This document shows positions 36,501-48,493 of a DNA stretch of 64,000 nt, piece by piece; the stretch's first letter is position 1, and every line of letters begins with the position of its first letter. The notes beneath the pieces were generated by a model. The model saw only the letters and a list, made by a program, of their open reading frames with translations, was not told the DNA's origin and searched no databases. A program made the translations under genes and the position numbers. The stretch is from Gymnorhina tibicen (Eukaryota > Chordata > Aves > Passeriformes > Artamidae), in assembly GCA_013399875.1 (NCBI GenBank), contig VXAZ01000560.1:1478655-1542654 (forward strand), written 5' to 3'.

Positions 36501-37310
36501 AAGGCTTTTTTTTTTTTTTTTTTTATTAAAACCTCCTCGCTCAGGTCTTTTGCCTGTTCATTCACTGAGGTCCTTTTTAAGGGGGGAAGATGCAGCTTTC
36601 TGAGCCATGCAGGGCGCAGGCTCCGGCTGGGAGCGGCGTGGATAATGCCAGCCTTGTTCCCGCTGCCTTTTCACTCTGTTCCCAACCCTCCTTTTTTCCA
36701 CCCATTTCCCCAGGAAAAGCAGCGAACCCTAAATTGCAACCACCTGCTCCATACATCATCCTCAGGCCTGGCAAGCCCGAAACGGCAGCAATGCTCGGCA
36801 TTCCTGCAGGGAATTGCTCCCCAAAACGCTCAGCCCCGGTCCCCGAGGATGGCAGTAAAACCGCTGCATGCATAAAAGAGTTTAATTTACAAACAGGCTT
36901 ATGCTGAAAGAGTGCCTCCTGTTCTCCAGGAAGCCCTTAGCAGTGATGGAGGATCTCCAAAGCAAAGGCAAAATGCATCATTTCGGAGCAAAGATCTCCA
37001 AGGATGCAGGAAAAACCCTGAGCTGTGCAAACAGGATGGCAGCAGCACCCTGTGCATGCAGCGACTGCAAAACATCTGGCTGGATTCTGGCGAGAGGGAG
37101 AATCCAAGATGGCAGGAAAGATTAATGATTTTGTAACTTCTTCTGGTTTCAATGAACTTTTTTCTGGTTATAATCAAGGTTTTCAATGGCAGATTGGCTG
37201 CACGCTGGGCAGTGGTGAGCTGAGGTGGGGTGCTCTGTCTTTGGGAATGACAGAAGCACTCAGCCAGAAACCCAACTTGTAACCGTCCCGCAGAGCCTGT
37301 TATGCTCAAA
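36501..37310. other. Intronic block with 19-T run
   Basis: Contains T19 at 36506-36524. The remainder is unique intron, with overlapping chance frames at 36577-36907. Confidence 0.5.
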
Positions 37311-37500
37311 TGGCTGTTTTGCCACTGGTTTAATTAATAAGCCATATTATTGGTTAATTTTATACCATCCTGAACTTTTGTCAAGGAAAAATTGGTTAAT
37401 TTTACAGTAAGTGGACTTGATGCAGCAGAAATAATGAATAAACAACTTTTTCAAAGGTATGGACTCCCAGCTTTGCTTTGTTTTGAGTAAACCATCTCAT
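37311..37500. promoter_or_regulatory. Candidate element with repeated ATTGGTTAATTTTA
   Basis: The 14-base word ATTGGTTAATTTTA occurs at 37349-37362 and again at 37391-37404, 42 bases apart (about four helical turns). It lies in TAAT-rich DNA that includes GTTTAATTAATAAGCC. ATTGG is a CCAAT box on the minus strand, and GTTAAT is an HNF1/homeodomain half-site. Possible paired binding sites. Confidence 0.35.
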
Positions 37501-39304
37501 ATTTATTGCACAAATAATGTCTATTGTTGATAGACTCCTTTACAGACAAAGCATCTCCCCTGTCTTCAAACTTCTTTTAAAAAATCTATTAAACACCCTT
37601 CTCCCATCCCAGGGTTTTACACATGCAAATACACTCCTAAACACTTTTAATTCTCTTTTTTTCCCCTCATCTATCTCCCTGCTTTCCAGATGGACCACCA
37701 GCTTCCCACCATTGCCAGCAACAGCTTGTGTATTGTTTGTTTAAAACAAAGATGACGCATTAAATATCATACACGACGTGAGGAGAGGGGCTAAGGATGA
37801 TCCTCTGGAACCAAAAGCCAGTCCAGCACCGCGTTCCAAAGCTCGGTACGTGCAAAGGGATCCAGGATCTGGCCACCCTCTGCCTTCAGAGAAGGCGCTT
37901 TCCTTCCCGCCTCGAGGATCCGCTGCCTCCAGAGAGAGTTAAACTTGTGCGAACGCTCTCCAAATTATACAGGCTAACCAACAATTATGTCATTTCATTC
38001 AAACATTCATTCACCCGTCATGTGCCCAGATTAAACAGTAACACTTTGTTTGAAACATTCTGCTGAAATTAGCAGACCAGAGTTGCCTTCACCTATATTT
38101 AAGCACTCAGCCCCGCGCTGAACGTAGCCTCGCCTGAACTCGGATGGGTTTAGGCAAGTTTAGCACTTTTATGCGAATCAAAGCCGTGCTTTTGTATGCT
38201 GCACATGGTTATTAGATGGGTAGCAATAGCTCTATGCAGATGTGGTCACAGGGATATGGAGCTGTGAAGATTTACAGAAAAAATTGCAGGAATTTGAGAG
38301 GAATGTAAAAATCTGAAAAAAATGATGAACTTAAGAAGAGGTTTATGTTCACTTATAGCGCCCCCAAAAAGTAGTTTCAAGCTGCGATAAGAGGAAACAA
38401 TGCAAAAAAAGCTGTAGTTGTGATGGACGAGAAAAAGCAGAATCTGAGTGTAGGGCTCCAAGTTTTGCATTGTTTCCTTCTTTAAGGACAAAGATCTGAG
38501 ACACAATATGGATTTTAATCATTGTATTTTGCTTGAAAGCGGGATTGCAACCACAGCAGCAGCCCTCTGCTGCAGGCTCGTCCATGATCCCGCAGCCGTG
38601 GGACACCGGCACCCCTCACCGCCGGCACGTGTCACACAAGGCTACGGAGCTCCAGGATGCCCAAGGCTGGCATTAATGCTAAAATCTGCAGTGCTACCAG
38701 CATCTCCAAGATGCCAGTTTGCTGCCATCAGCTTTGTGTGACAGGAGAGAATAGCAGGCAGATTGCGTATCTAATGAGCCACACATACTGAAAATCCACA
38801 GCAATCTCTGGAATACATGTGGATTTGTCTAAAACTTTAAAATATGGCCTGGATGGTGTCCTGACTGCCAAAACCACAATGAATTCACTGTTACTGTCAC
38901 TAATCTCCATGTATGTTACATATGGTTGACATTTTTCTTTAACTCTCATATTTTTTGCATGTGTGCGTATATAAATAGGGTAGGAGGGAGGCGAGGAGCA
39001 GGCAGACAAACAAACAACCGGCTGGGATGCACGACGTTCCCATTAGGCATTGGAAAATTAGTCCAAAGTGTGTTATACAAATCTGCAGAGCCCCAAACAG
39101 CACGTTTTTGAGCGTAGGTGAAGCCTAGGTCCGTCCTGGGAAGCCAGATGTGCCTTCCTGGCCTTATGTTAAAGTGTTCATCCCAAAGTTGGAAGGGATA
39201 CTCCGAGTCCTACTGAATCCAGTGGGAATCTCGAGGCCTTTCAATATGCTATGGGGCACTTCATCCCCTTTGTGCGTTTCTTCAGGTTATTAGTTTCGAA
39301 TATT
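37501..39304. other. Intronic block, no gene
   Basis: Unique sequence, AT-rich in 38200-38500 and 38740-38990. No recognisable repeat or exon. Frames stay at or below about 93 codons. Confidence 0.5.
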
Positions 39305-39715
39305 TATAGAATCACAGAACGGTTTGGGTTGGAAGGGATTTTAAACCCCATCCAGTTCCAACCCCCTGCCACGGGCAGGGACACCTTCCACTATTCCAGG
39401 TTGCTCCAAGCCCTGTCCAGCCTGGCCTTGGACACTTGCAGGGATCCAGAGGCAGCCACAGCTTCTCTGGACAACCTGTGCCAGGGCCTCACCACCGTCA
39501 CAGCCAAGAATTCCTTCCCAATATCCCATCTAATCGTGCCCTCTGGCAGTGGGAAGCCATTGCCCTTGTCCCAAGTCCCTCTCCAGCTCTTTTGGAGCCC
39601 CTGTAGGCCCTGGAAGGAGTTTTAGATCTCCCTGGGACCTTCTCTCCTCCAGGCTGAACACCCCCAGCTCTCCCAGCACGGTTCCAGAGCAGAGGGGCTC
39701 CAGCCACTTAATACA
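39305..39715 (-). mobile_element. CR1 LINE 3'-end fragment, reverse, about 410 bp
   Basis: The longest CR1 copy here. It starts ATAGAATCACAGAACGGTTT and GGGTTGGAAGGGATTTTAAA, passes through CAGCCTGGCCTTGGACACTT, CAACCTGTGCCAGGGCCTCA and CCTTGTCCCAAGTCCCTCTC, and reaches CTCCAGGCTGAACACCCCCA and GGGGCTCCAGCCAC. Frames on both strands across it are non-functional. The element extends further 5' than the others but has no recognisable reverse transcriptase coding. Confidence 0.96.
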
Positions 39716-39879
39716 CATTTCATCTTAAAGGATTTGATATTCATATGATATACATTGCCCTGACCACCTGATCGGAACACGAACCCTTGCAGAAACAGGA
39801 ATAAATCCCCTTTTCCTAGCAATGCAGTATTACATGGCGTGCTGGCAGAAGAGTTGTATGTGAACTAAGAAATAATATT
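39716..39879. other. Short intronic spacer
   Basis: Unique DNA between the CR1 and the next candidate block. Nothing recognisable. Confidence 0.5.
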
Positions 39880-40320
39880 TCATGCATTCTTTTTACTTTC
39901 TAGGCAAATTTATGCCAGATTTTATTCCACTACAGCGTTACGAGCGGCGCTGCTTATCTCTGTTTCTGTGCACTTCTACCAAACAGTAGGTCAGCTGAAA
40001 ACTTTGTTTACTGCCTGAGGAGAAGCAAATAGTAGTCATGCATGGTTGGCAGGGGCTCACGGTGTGATATATTCACTGCTGTTATATGGCTCATCATATA
40101 ATTTAAGTCTACTGTAAACAGTCTATTTATGATACACATCCCGTTTGGACGTGCAAATTCCTTGGCTTGTAAGAACAGCATTACAGTGATGGGTATGTTC
40201 CTTCTACCATGTGGTGCTCGCTGTTGGTAAGTTTAATAATGAAGTGAACGTGCTTCTAGAAGAGGAGAAGGCCTCTCTTAATTTTTAATTGAAATAAACT
40301 TAACAAAATCTCATGCTAGG
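39880..40320. promoter_or_regulatory. Candidate conserved non-coding block
   Basis: Repeat-free and AT-rich, with TAGGCAAATTTATGCCAGAT (near 39901), AACTTTGTTTACTGCC (FOX-type TGTTTAC near 40005), CATATAATTTAAGTCTACTG and TAAACAGTCTATTTATGATAC (TGTAAACA-type forkhead words on both strands). Its density of FOX and homeodomain words makes it a plausible enhancer. Confidence 0.32.
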
Positions 40321-43300
40321 TATTTCTTTGGTGGCTATTTCCCAGGAGATCTACTTGCTCCCCTCACCTTTTTTCCAAGCGTGTTCCTAACAGGCTGCTT
40401 TCTCTGGACATCCTACAGGAATTTGCTTTTCTTCTTTGTTCAAGCTATAACCTCTCAGATGGTGCTGCAGGGATGGTACCCACAGCAAAACGAGGCCATC
40501 AGCAGCTCTACTCAAACACAGAGAACAGCAGAGGCAAGGGCTCTGGGGATGGCTGAAAAATTCTGCAGCCAAAAAAAGCAGTCAGTCCCACCCCCCTGAG
40601 GTCCCCAGGACAGTCACACCAGGGACCCTCCCTGTTGAGTTCCTCTCTTTCACCATATCGTGTCTGTGATAGCTCATGATTTTGGGAAGAGCAAACCCTG
40701 AGTACTGTTACCCTGATGAGCCCCGATGCTGTGCATGAGCCCTCTCTTCCTAGTCTGCCTGAAAAACCATTTTTGGGTTTTAGTTGCCTCCTTTCCATTT
40801 GCCATTCGGATTTTGCAGAAGGCACTCCAGCAGCCGCACAGCACAGACCCAGGAACAACCCCCCTGTTTGTGTGCTGCACTGCATTTTGGACAAAGAGGC
40901 AGCAAGTGCACATGTCAAAGCCAAAGATACTGGCCTTTATCACTGATTTTTTTTAACTTTTCAAGAGCTCTGGGTTGTCTAAAGCCAACATTTCTAATAA
41001 AAGTCACGTGGTAATGTTCTATGTGTGTGCCAGGGGAGAGAAAATTTCAACGTATTTCTAAAACCCTACAAGGTTGGATCCTACCACTCAGTCCTCAAAA
41101 TTATCCTTCTTCCATGACTTTAAACAGACCTTTTAAAGGGATGTGTCAGTAGCAAAAGGCATTGGGAATCTCTGGGCTTTCTGCAGGTGCATGTGGAGGC
41201 GCGGGAGGAACGGCCCCGGCCCCGTCCGCCAGAGAAAGCGCTGCCGTGTTCCCGAGAACAAGGACAGCATTATCCCGGGCACAGCGTCCGTCCCAGCAGA
41301 TGGGCAGCGGGGGAGAGGGTGTCATCCACTCTCATTTTTGAATATAGCAGACAGTTTTATAGATTGCTACATTTAAGTAAGTTCCTGCATCGCTGTTGCA
41401 TGCTCGGATCTAGACTGGTAAATGTCTTGTGCAAGCCAGGGACAATGGTGACGGCGATAAACACCTGTATCTGTGCCGTGCCTGGGCTGGGCACGGCAGC
41501 AACACGCACAGTGCCTGAGCTCCGGAAACTTTGGTATCGTCAGCAGACAAATGGAAAGAAGAAAAGAAACAGCGGCGCTCCCACTCGCGCTCCTGACAAA
41601 CCGTGCTATTGCAGAACCAGTTAAATAGCTTGCCCAAGGCCACAAAGAAAGGCTGTGGCGGAGCTGGAAGGGCACCCAACCTCTGCACATTTCCAGCCAC
41701 GTGTACCAGTCCAGCGCTTTCTCCCAGCAAAGATTAACATATTCAATACTTCTCTGAGTACTTTTGAATAATTGTAACCACCACTTACTTTCATCTGAGT
41801 GGCTGTGAAAAGCTACATCATCCTTTGGTTTAATTTCTTTCCCTGAGAAGAATTGCATTTGAAAAGAGCACGAGCAAGTGTGGACCTGCTAATTACACTA
41901 CAGTACCAGGACAAAAAAAAAAAATTCATATAAAGGTATTCCTGACGTTATATATGCTCATGTCAGTCACAGCCTCTAAAGAGCCAGAAAAAATTGACTG
42001 CAACTTGTTCAAAGTAGACCTTACAAAAACACAGCTGGTCTTTGACTAGCGGTAGGTACTTTGTGGCCATTTCATGACTACCATAGTGGTTAAAATCTGT
42101 CACAGTGGAGGTGCAAGAAGAGCTGGTTTGTTCTTTACAGGACTGGGCTCATCTTCAAAAAAAAAAAAAGAGCGATGAGAAAAGCATGAGGGAGGGATGG
42201 CTGTGAGAGCCTTGATGGTAACAAACTCACTCAAAACTTGACCCTTTCTCACCCTTTCTCCCCATCCATGCTGGAGCCCACGTGAAAACTGATTTTGTCA
42301 GCCAGAAAACAGAGCTGCGTTCAGCCTTCACCAGCCCGTATGTTCCAACGCTCAAAGACAACCCACAGTATTCATTAAATATCAGCAAAAAAATTTATGG
42401 CAGGTATATGCGTAATTTAAATCATTTAATGCATGCAATTTATGCCAAATAACAAAGAAAAATATCACATGATGCCAGTTCTGATTAATGTGATCAAACT
42501 TTACGTTTCTTTGGAGCTTCTCCTAATGAAGGGCAGGCAGAAATTTCCCCTCGCTAACAACTTCCCAGCTCCAGCTTTACTTTCTAGTGCTTTTCCTTGT
42601 AGCACACATCATTCATTTTGCTGAGCAACTACATTCACTCCTATTAGGCAGCTATTAATTACTGGGCCCTAATGGCAAGGTGACAGTGCATTGCATCGCC
42701 ATCAAGAAGTGCAGACCGGAAAGTTCACCAAGGACCGGGTTTGGAATAAAAATGAGGCTTTGTATCCTCATCTTCTCCTTCTTGAGTGAACTGTGCACGG
42801 GACGGACACCCTTACCCAGATGGCCAGAGCAGGGCTGGAGGTGGAAAACTGGTCCCTGGCTGTTCAGGATGGCTGAAGGAATTGCTCTGTGTAGTGCCTG
42901 ACCTGCACAGCTGGATTAGGATTGCTGTTGACAGGCGTCCCAGGGAGAAGGGGAATAAGAAACAAAGAGGCAGGGAAACCCAAAGGTCCTCTGGAAAGGA
43001 GGGAAGGAAGCGGACTATCCTCTTCTCGTTGCATTTGGAAACAGATGTTCTCAATATCCCCAGCTCCGAAGGGTAGGAAGTGGTGAGCACAACTTGGGGA
43101 GCGCGGGTACTCTTGGCAAACAGCACCAGTTTGGGTTTTTTTAACTTTCTGGAGGACTAAAATGAATAGTGGTTTTAGTGGCATTTGAATCTGTCTATGG
43201 CATCTTCCTATCTGCTTTTGAGATCTGCTTCCTCCCAGAGCCCTGGAGGAAGAGCTCAGCTGAGGGAGCAGCGAGCTGGTTTCACAACGCATGAAACTGA

Positions 43301-43440
43301 AGAAGGGTATCCGAAAACCCGCACCTCAAACTGAGCCCTTCCACATTTCCAGAGCAGATGTTACAGGGACCAACAGACTCGTGTGCCTCTATTCATCCCC
43401 TACAAGCACTTTCCTCTTTAAAGGCATCTGGGGTCTGTTC
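40321..43440. other. Intronic block, no gene
   Basis: Unique intron with one MIR-like relic (41617-41690), short A runs near 41912 and 42159, and AT-rich 42360-42480. Overlapping frames (138 codons minus at 40508-40924; 145 codons plus and 161 codons minus at 41.2-41.9 kb) have no recognisable domains. Confidence 0.45.
41617..41690 (-). mobile_element. Possible MIR SINE relic, reverse orientation
   Basis: AGTTAAATAGCTTGCCCAAG, then GCCACAAAGAAAGGCTGTGG, then CGGAGCTGGAAGGGCACCCA. This follows the reverse of the MIR core (GTTAAGTAACTTGCCCAAGG, TCACACAGCTAGTAAGTGGC, AGAGCCGGGATTCGAACCC) as I remember it. Old and diverged, and called from the ordered match of three segments. Confidence 0.5.
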
Positions 43441-44135
43441 TGCCATCGCCGAGCCGGGATTTATGTACGCCGCTCCCATTAGTGTTAATGGTAGTTAGAC
43501 ACATACAGCCATTCCTCTCACACTTCAGGAAGAGAACAGAGCCTTATGGGAGAAAAGTTTGCTATTAAGGATTCTTAATACAATGGAAACATTCTGTCTC
43601 TTTTAATTGTAATTTACGTCTAAGTGTAACCGCTCTGGGTTGGGAAAACCAGGATTCAGTCCAATTCAATTATGCAATTCTTGCCACCTGGTAAGCCTTG
43701 TTATTTTATAAAGAGTACTGTAGTAGAACTGGCAGATTCATTCATGTTCAGAGCGTAAGCGCCCTACACTGTGTAATCACTGGCTCATAAAGGAGAGCGC
43801 CACACGAAAGTCAACTGCTCAATTATAACGCAATCTTTAAAAAGGAATATGCAAAACCACGAGGCGAGATTCCTCTTTGGTTCAGCTGGTTTACAATTAC
43901 AAGTTCACTGGGGTCTTTGCTTTGCAAAGCTTTCCAGTACAGGTTCAGCCTCGAGTTAAACCTGAGCTCAACGCCGGGCTCCGGCGCAGCTCAATCGATC
44001 GGCACCTACTTGCAGACGCCGGCGGATAATCTCCATCCAGAGGGCATTGCTGGGAGGGGATGCTAAATCACAGGCCTGCAGGAAGGGTTTTATTGGGCTA
44101 ATGCACATTCACTCTGACTTAGCTAATGAAGCTGC
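43441..44135. promoter_or_regulatory. Candidate conserved non-coding block
   Basis: Repeat-free DNA with CCCATTAGTGTTAATGG near 43476, TTTTAATTGTAATTTACG near 43601, AATTCAATTATGCAATTC near 43663, and ATCGATCGG in a CpG-bearing patch near 43993. TAATTG homeodomain words are frequent. Regulatory candidate on composition. Confidence 0.3.
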
Positions 44136-45040
44136 AACAAGATAATACAGGAAAGAAAAATATGGCCCCGGCGACTGGGAACGCTTTCATTAGCACCGGC
44201 ACACGGGCACCTGACAGCCCATCAAAACCTCGTGCCACCGTCCATCCCCACAGGCTAACGAGCTTCCCCACATCCCACCCTGCTCAAACCCCTCAGCACA
44301 ATGGCAGAGGCACAGAAAAAGTAATTTTTTGTAGTAGAGAGTGAACAGGTATAGAAAAAGCCGGTGGAACAGTTTTAACCTACACGGGGTAGCAACCATC
44401 CAAGGGGAAAACTCCCCTTGCCTTCATCAGCTTTGGCTAAGCCTCATCCGTCCTCTCTGCCTGCTGCAGGCACTGGCCAGGAGTCGGATGTTCAAAGGAC
44501 ACGGATCAGGGGGCAGGACCAGGACTCACCTACAAGCAGCGGAAGCTTCTCTAAACCAACACCCCAAAACCATAACTGGAAGACTAGTTATGTTTTTACT
44601 AAATAAATAGTATCTAAAGTTTATTTTGCAGTTCTCTCTCTGCATTTCTGTATTCCAAGCTAAGGGCCAAAATTTCCAGTAGCCTCAGAAAGTCTGGAAA
44701 CACTTGGGAGGACCCAGGTGGACTGGCCAGCTCTGCCACAGTGGGGACAGAGGGTCTCTGCTCGTCATCGCTATTGTCACTGCTGTCATTTGGCCTCTTC
44801 CCACCATTCCACAATTCAGGATGAGAATTTTCAGCCCATACTGGATGTGTTCTTCTCCCCAGTCCCCATCCCAGCCAGAGCAGACTAAGCCAAGGTTTGC
44901 TTGTGTGTGCAAAGGCGAAGGATGAGGGGGACAGAGCTGGGGTTTACGAACTCCAGAAATGCTCCAGGAACTCCCCACCTGACAGCTCTGCACCTCTGAC
45001 AGCAAGAGTGGGATGTTTTGAAATCTCACACCTTGTAAAT
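44136..45040. other. Intronic block, no gene
   Basis: Mixed unique DNA. The 125-codon minus-strand frame (44685-45062) overlaps plus-strand frames and shows no domain. Confidence 0.5.
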
Positions 45041-45870
45041 AGGAGAAGCACAGCTCAATCATAAAAATGTAAAGTATTAATTAATAGTATAACTTCAGTT
45101 TGTATTCCAGCTCCGACATAATGAACCTGCCAATTTTGATTGCAAAGTGAAAACTCATCTCTTTATTTTGGACAAATAGGGTTAAGCTTCTTAAGCAATT
45201 CTTTGTTGTTTTGACTTCAACAATTTATGCAAATGAGATGTTAATTAGGGTAATTGTAACTTAAATTATGCTTGTGTAAACCTCTCCATTGGTAGGAAAG
45301 TGTGGGAATCCAGACAACTGGTATTTAAAGCAGCTGTACTAACTCACTTCTGAAAGCAAAGCATACCAAGATCACTTTCATGTCTTTACAATTTGTTTTT
45401 ATGAGGTGATAACATTTTTACAAATACCATCATTTTTGCTTTTTTATATTGTAAGTGACAGTCTGACATTTTACAACTGGCTTATTGAAAACAAGAATTG
45501 AGCACTCTCGCTGTAACGGACATTAACTGCTCAATAGAGATTCACATGCTAATGAGGTGAGAGGGGCTCCAGAAAGTTTTGATAAATGCGACACACACTC
45601 TAACTAGCAGTGAATGTGAGTTGACAAAGAACATCTACACCAGGGTTCAATAAAATGTAACCCTTTAAATTAATCATACTGGCAGTATTTAATAGAATGC
45701 ACAACAATCTCTTTTCTGATGGCTATAAAGCAGAAGAAATGCAAAGTCTCGACAAATGAAAGTTCCCACATTTCCCTCTTCACACTGCTACTTCCATTCG
45801 AACTCCGACAATTGGTAAAAAAAGGTAGTTACTGTAAATAACAAAGTAGGAGGTTTAATTGTTTCCTTCT
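45041..45870. promoter_or_regulatory. Strong candidate enhancer with POU, homeodomain and SOX-like sites
   Basis: About 830 bp of repeat-free AT-rich DNA with few open frames. A perfect octamer ATGCAAAT sits at 45227-45234, closely followed by TTAATTAG (45241-45248) and TAATTG (45251-45256), with CTTTGTT (SOX-like) at 45201-45207. Farther along are ATGCTAATGAGG near 45547 and AAATTAATCATACTGG near 45667. The clustering of POU, SOX and homeodomain words within 60 bp in a neural developmental gene is typical of neural enhancers, but occupancy and conservation are unknown. Confidence 0.45.
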
Positions 45871-45970
45871 TTTAAAGCAGGATGCTTTTCTTCACATTTA
45901 TTTGTCTGGATTCTATTGAGCAAATACCCCGACCCGAAAGATTGATCATAAAAAGCATCACCGGTTGCGC

Positions 45971-46018
45971 TCGGAAGGAAGTTTAAGGATACCGTCGGAA
46001 GGAAGTTTAAGGATACCG
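45971..46018. repeat. 24-bp exact tandem duplication
   Basis: The 24-base unit starting TCGGAAGGAAGTTTAAGGAT and ending ACCG occurs at 45971-45994 and 45995-46018 without differences. It contains GGAA words (ETS core). Confidence 0.97.
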
Positions 46019-46839
46019 TACAGCAAAGAGAGGCTTAAATGACCAGCTTTCTGCCGGGCCTTTTTTCAGCCCAACTTGGCAATTTTTTTTTCCTTTCACT
46101 AAATATAGCTGGAAGGAAAATACGCCCCAGCAGTTAATCAGAAGCAGAAAGCAAAGTTCAGAGGCTTCGTTCACACCGAACTCCCCAGACTTTACCGAGA
46201 TTTGCTCCAGAGAGAGGCAAAGCTGAAACTTCAGCGCCAGCATCAAAGCAGGGGAGGTGGAAAATTTTTCATCCCAGTTGTCTTATGAGTTTATTTTTTA
46301 TTTTTCTGTCCTGCCAGTCCTGACCCAATGACACCAACCATTACACGGGAGCTTGCGAGATCTCAGGAAATAAAACTATTGGAAGGCCGATCGCCTCCAC
46401 ACATTACACTAAGGCGTTATTTCTTCCTAAAGTGACAATCCTTAATACCCTTTTTGGGTTTAGCCCGTTTTAATCTTGGCAGGAAGTGTAAATCTGTGCG
46501 CTCAGCAGCATCGCAGCCTTGCTGGCTGTCAAAATTTTGCCTCCGCCAATGCTTGAGAGGTATTCTTGTCATTTCACTGAGGTAGGAGACTTCTCTGTCT
46601 GACATACAAGATCTCCCCAAGTAGTACAACTTGCCAAAACGCCGGCACACATACCCTGCTCACTGCCTTTCGTTTTGGTAACTCAGACTTGCTCTCTCAG
46701 CAGCTGCTGGAGGGCTCTGTGCAACACAAGGAGGGAGAGGAAAGGAAAATATCCACGAATGAACCCAGAAAAAAACCCTCCACCCATCTCCCCGCCGCCT
46801 TTGGACTTCATGAGCTCACTCCAGCACATGCTGAAGTGC
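46019..46839. other. Intronic block, no gene
   Basis: Unique sequence, with no recognisable element. T-rich runs lie near 46084 and 46292. Confidence 0.5.
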
Positions 46840-46990
46840 TCAGCAGCGAGGGCTCGGGCCCTGAGCCCGCGTATCCCAACACGTGGCTGCGCTCCCCGAG
46901 AGGCGTCGGGGCTGCTCGGCTCCGCTCCGCGCGGAAATGGTGAGCCTGGAAACGCGAGCGAGCGGAGGAAGGCGTGCTGCAGCTCCGAAA
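46840..46990. other. Short CpG-rich block
   Basis: CpG-dense: AGCGAGGGCTCGGGCCCTGA, GCCCGCGTATCCC, AGAGGCGTCGGGGCTGCTCG, CCGCTCCGCGCGG, AACGCGAGCGAGCGG. Overlapping frames on both strands are composition-driven. It is followed at once by an AT-rich candidate element. Confidence 0.4.
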
Positions 46991-47133
46991 TGGCCATTTA
47001 GCCAAATTGCATACCTGTGCTGTGTCAGCTATATGGTAGATTCATCTCATTCCATTGGTCTAATGGATAGCAATTGAATTTAATTAGCAAAACTACTTTG
47101 ACTTAGTCTCATACTGTGCTGAATGTAATGAAA
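46991..47133. promoter_or_regulatory. Candidate conserved non-coding block
   Basis: TGGCCATTTAGCCAAATTGC, then AGCTATATGGTAGATTC, then TAGCAATTGAATTTAATTAG and ACTACTTTGACTTAG. It includes a near-palindromic TTGAATTTAATT and a TTAATTAG homeodomain site (about 47078-47085). Repeat-free, and sharply AT-rich after the CpG block. Confidence 0.35.
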
Positions 47134-47178
47134 TCTTTCTCCTCTCTCTCTCTCTCCCCCCCCTCTTTCTTTTCCCTC
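47134..47178. repeat. 45-bp polypyrimidine tract with (CT)n
   Basis: All 45 bases are C or T, including CTCTCTCTCTCTCT and a run of eight C. On the transcribed strand it is purine-only (GA repeat). It could form triplex DNA or bind GAGA-type factors. Confidence 0.95.
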
Positions 47179-48490
47179 AAATAAAGAATGTCCTTAACTG
47201 CATTCCACCGTTAGAATATTAAAAGCTATATATGTTACTCCTAAGGACAGAGTACAGCCATCCCCTTTCACAGGCTTTAGATTTAGTTATTGTATTACAT
47301 AACATAAAATAATTAAAAAGATACTTCGATAGTTACACACGGTATAAATTCAATTACCGCGATGTCTCCATTAAAAGCACTTTTATAGTATGAATAAAAT
47401 GCAAATCCTCTTTAGAGATCGATACCAGAAACATAATTCTATGCTTCATCCTGAGAAGGAAGTTAGCCTTAATAAATCATCCTCTTGGATTAAAAAAAAA
47501 AAACCCGTTTCAAAGATATGTATTTGAAGGCAATTCTCTAAAGCAGACATCCTGGTCTTATTTCTGCTGGATTCATTTTTTAGCAGTGAGGTTCACGGGC
47601 TGCACCTCCTGCTTCCATACAGCCCCTGCCAAGGAGAAGGATGCCGAGGGGAAGAAAAGCCCCGGCCACGCGCACCGGCGCCACGGCTCTGCTGGGATTT
47701 ATTGGAACGCCCCAGATCCGGCCACGAGAACTTTGCAGCAACTTGTCCCCCGCCGAAATAAAGTGTAAAGCAATTCCTCTGGATGAGTTTGGAGGGAATG
47801 TTCCTACCAAGCCTAACTTTTGCCTGGCTGGGCACAGCGAGACAAGTTCCTATGATTGATTATCGTGGTATCTCTGGATCTCTGACTTTGAACCATAACC
47901 TTTTTTGCGCACAATGACAGTTGGGACCTACCATTTGCCATCTGTAGAGATGGTGGGGGAGAAAAGGACTTCACTTACATTAATCAACCAATTAAGAACA
48001 GACTTAAACAAAACACTAAAGCATAATAAAAACCTGACTGCTTAATCGCTTTCTACTCTTAATAGGTGCCTTCCTGTAGTTTGCTGATGGGAGTAGCATC
48101 ACTCTGCCCAGTCCCCATCGGGGACAGGGTTCTGGCTCTGGGGCTGGGCACTACCTGATCTCGGATGGAGCTGAGGGTCCTCCGTTCTGGGCAAGACCAA
48201 AACCCCTACACTAAAAGAAAAATAAAAAAATAGAAAAGTTTGGAAACACAAGTTGTAAATCACAGCCATACAATGTAGCCGGGCTGTCCCGTCAAATGCA
48301 ACCATTAGAGAATTATTTTAGTGAGTGCAAAATTAGTAACTAATCAAAGACACAAATCACTGCTTCAAGAAGAATTAACCTTTTCTTTCAAAGCTTGGGG
48401 CAGTATCCAGGGACCCCAGATATTTTGTCACTGCCCTCGTGGCTGGCAGCACATCCCGAAGGAGAGACTGAAATAGCAGCTGAATAACAG
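47179..48490. other. Intronic block, partly AT-rich
   Basis: 47200-47480 is AT-rich (CATAAAATAATTAAAAAG, AATTCAATTACCGCG) and may be regulatory. The rest is ordinary intron. A poly-A of about 12 lies near 47492. Confidence 0.4.
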
Positions 48491-48493
48491 GGG

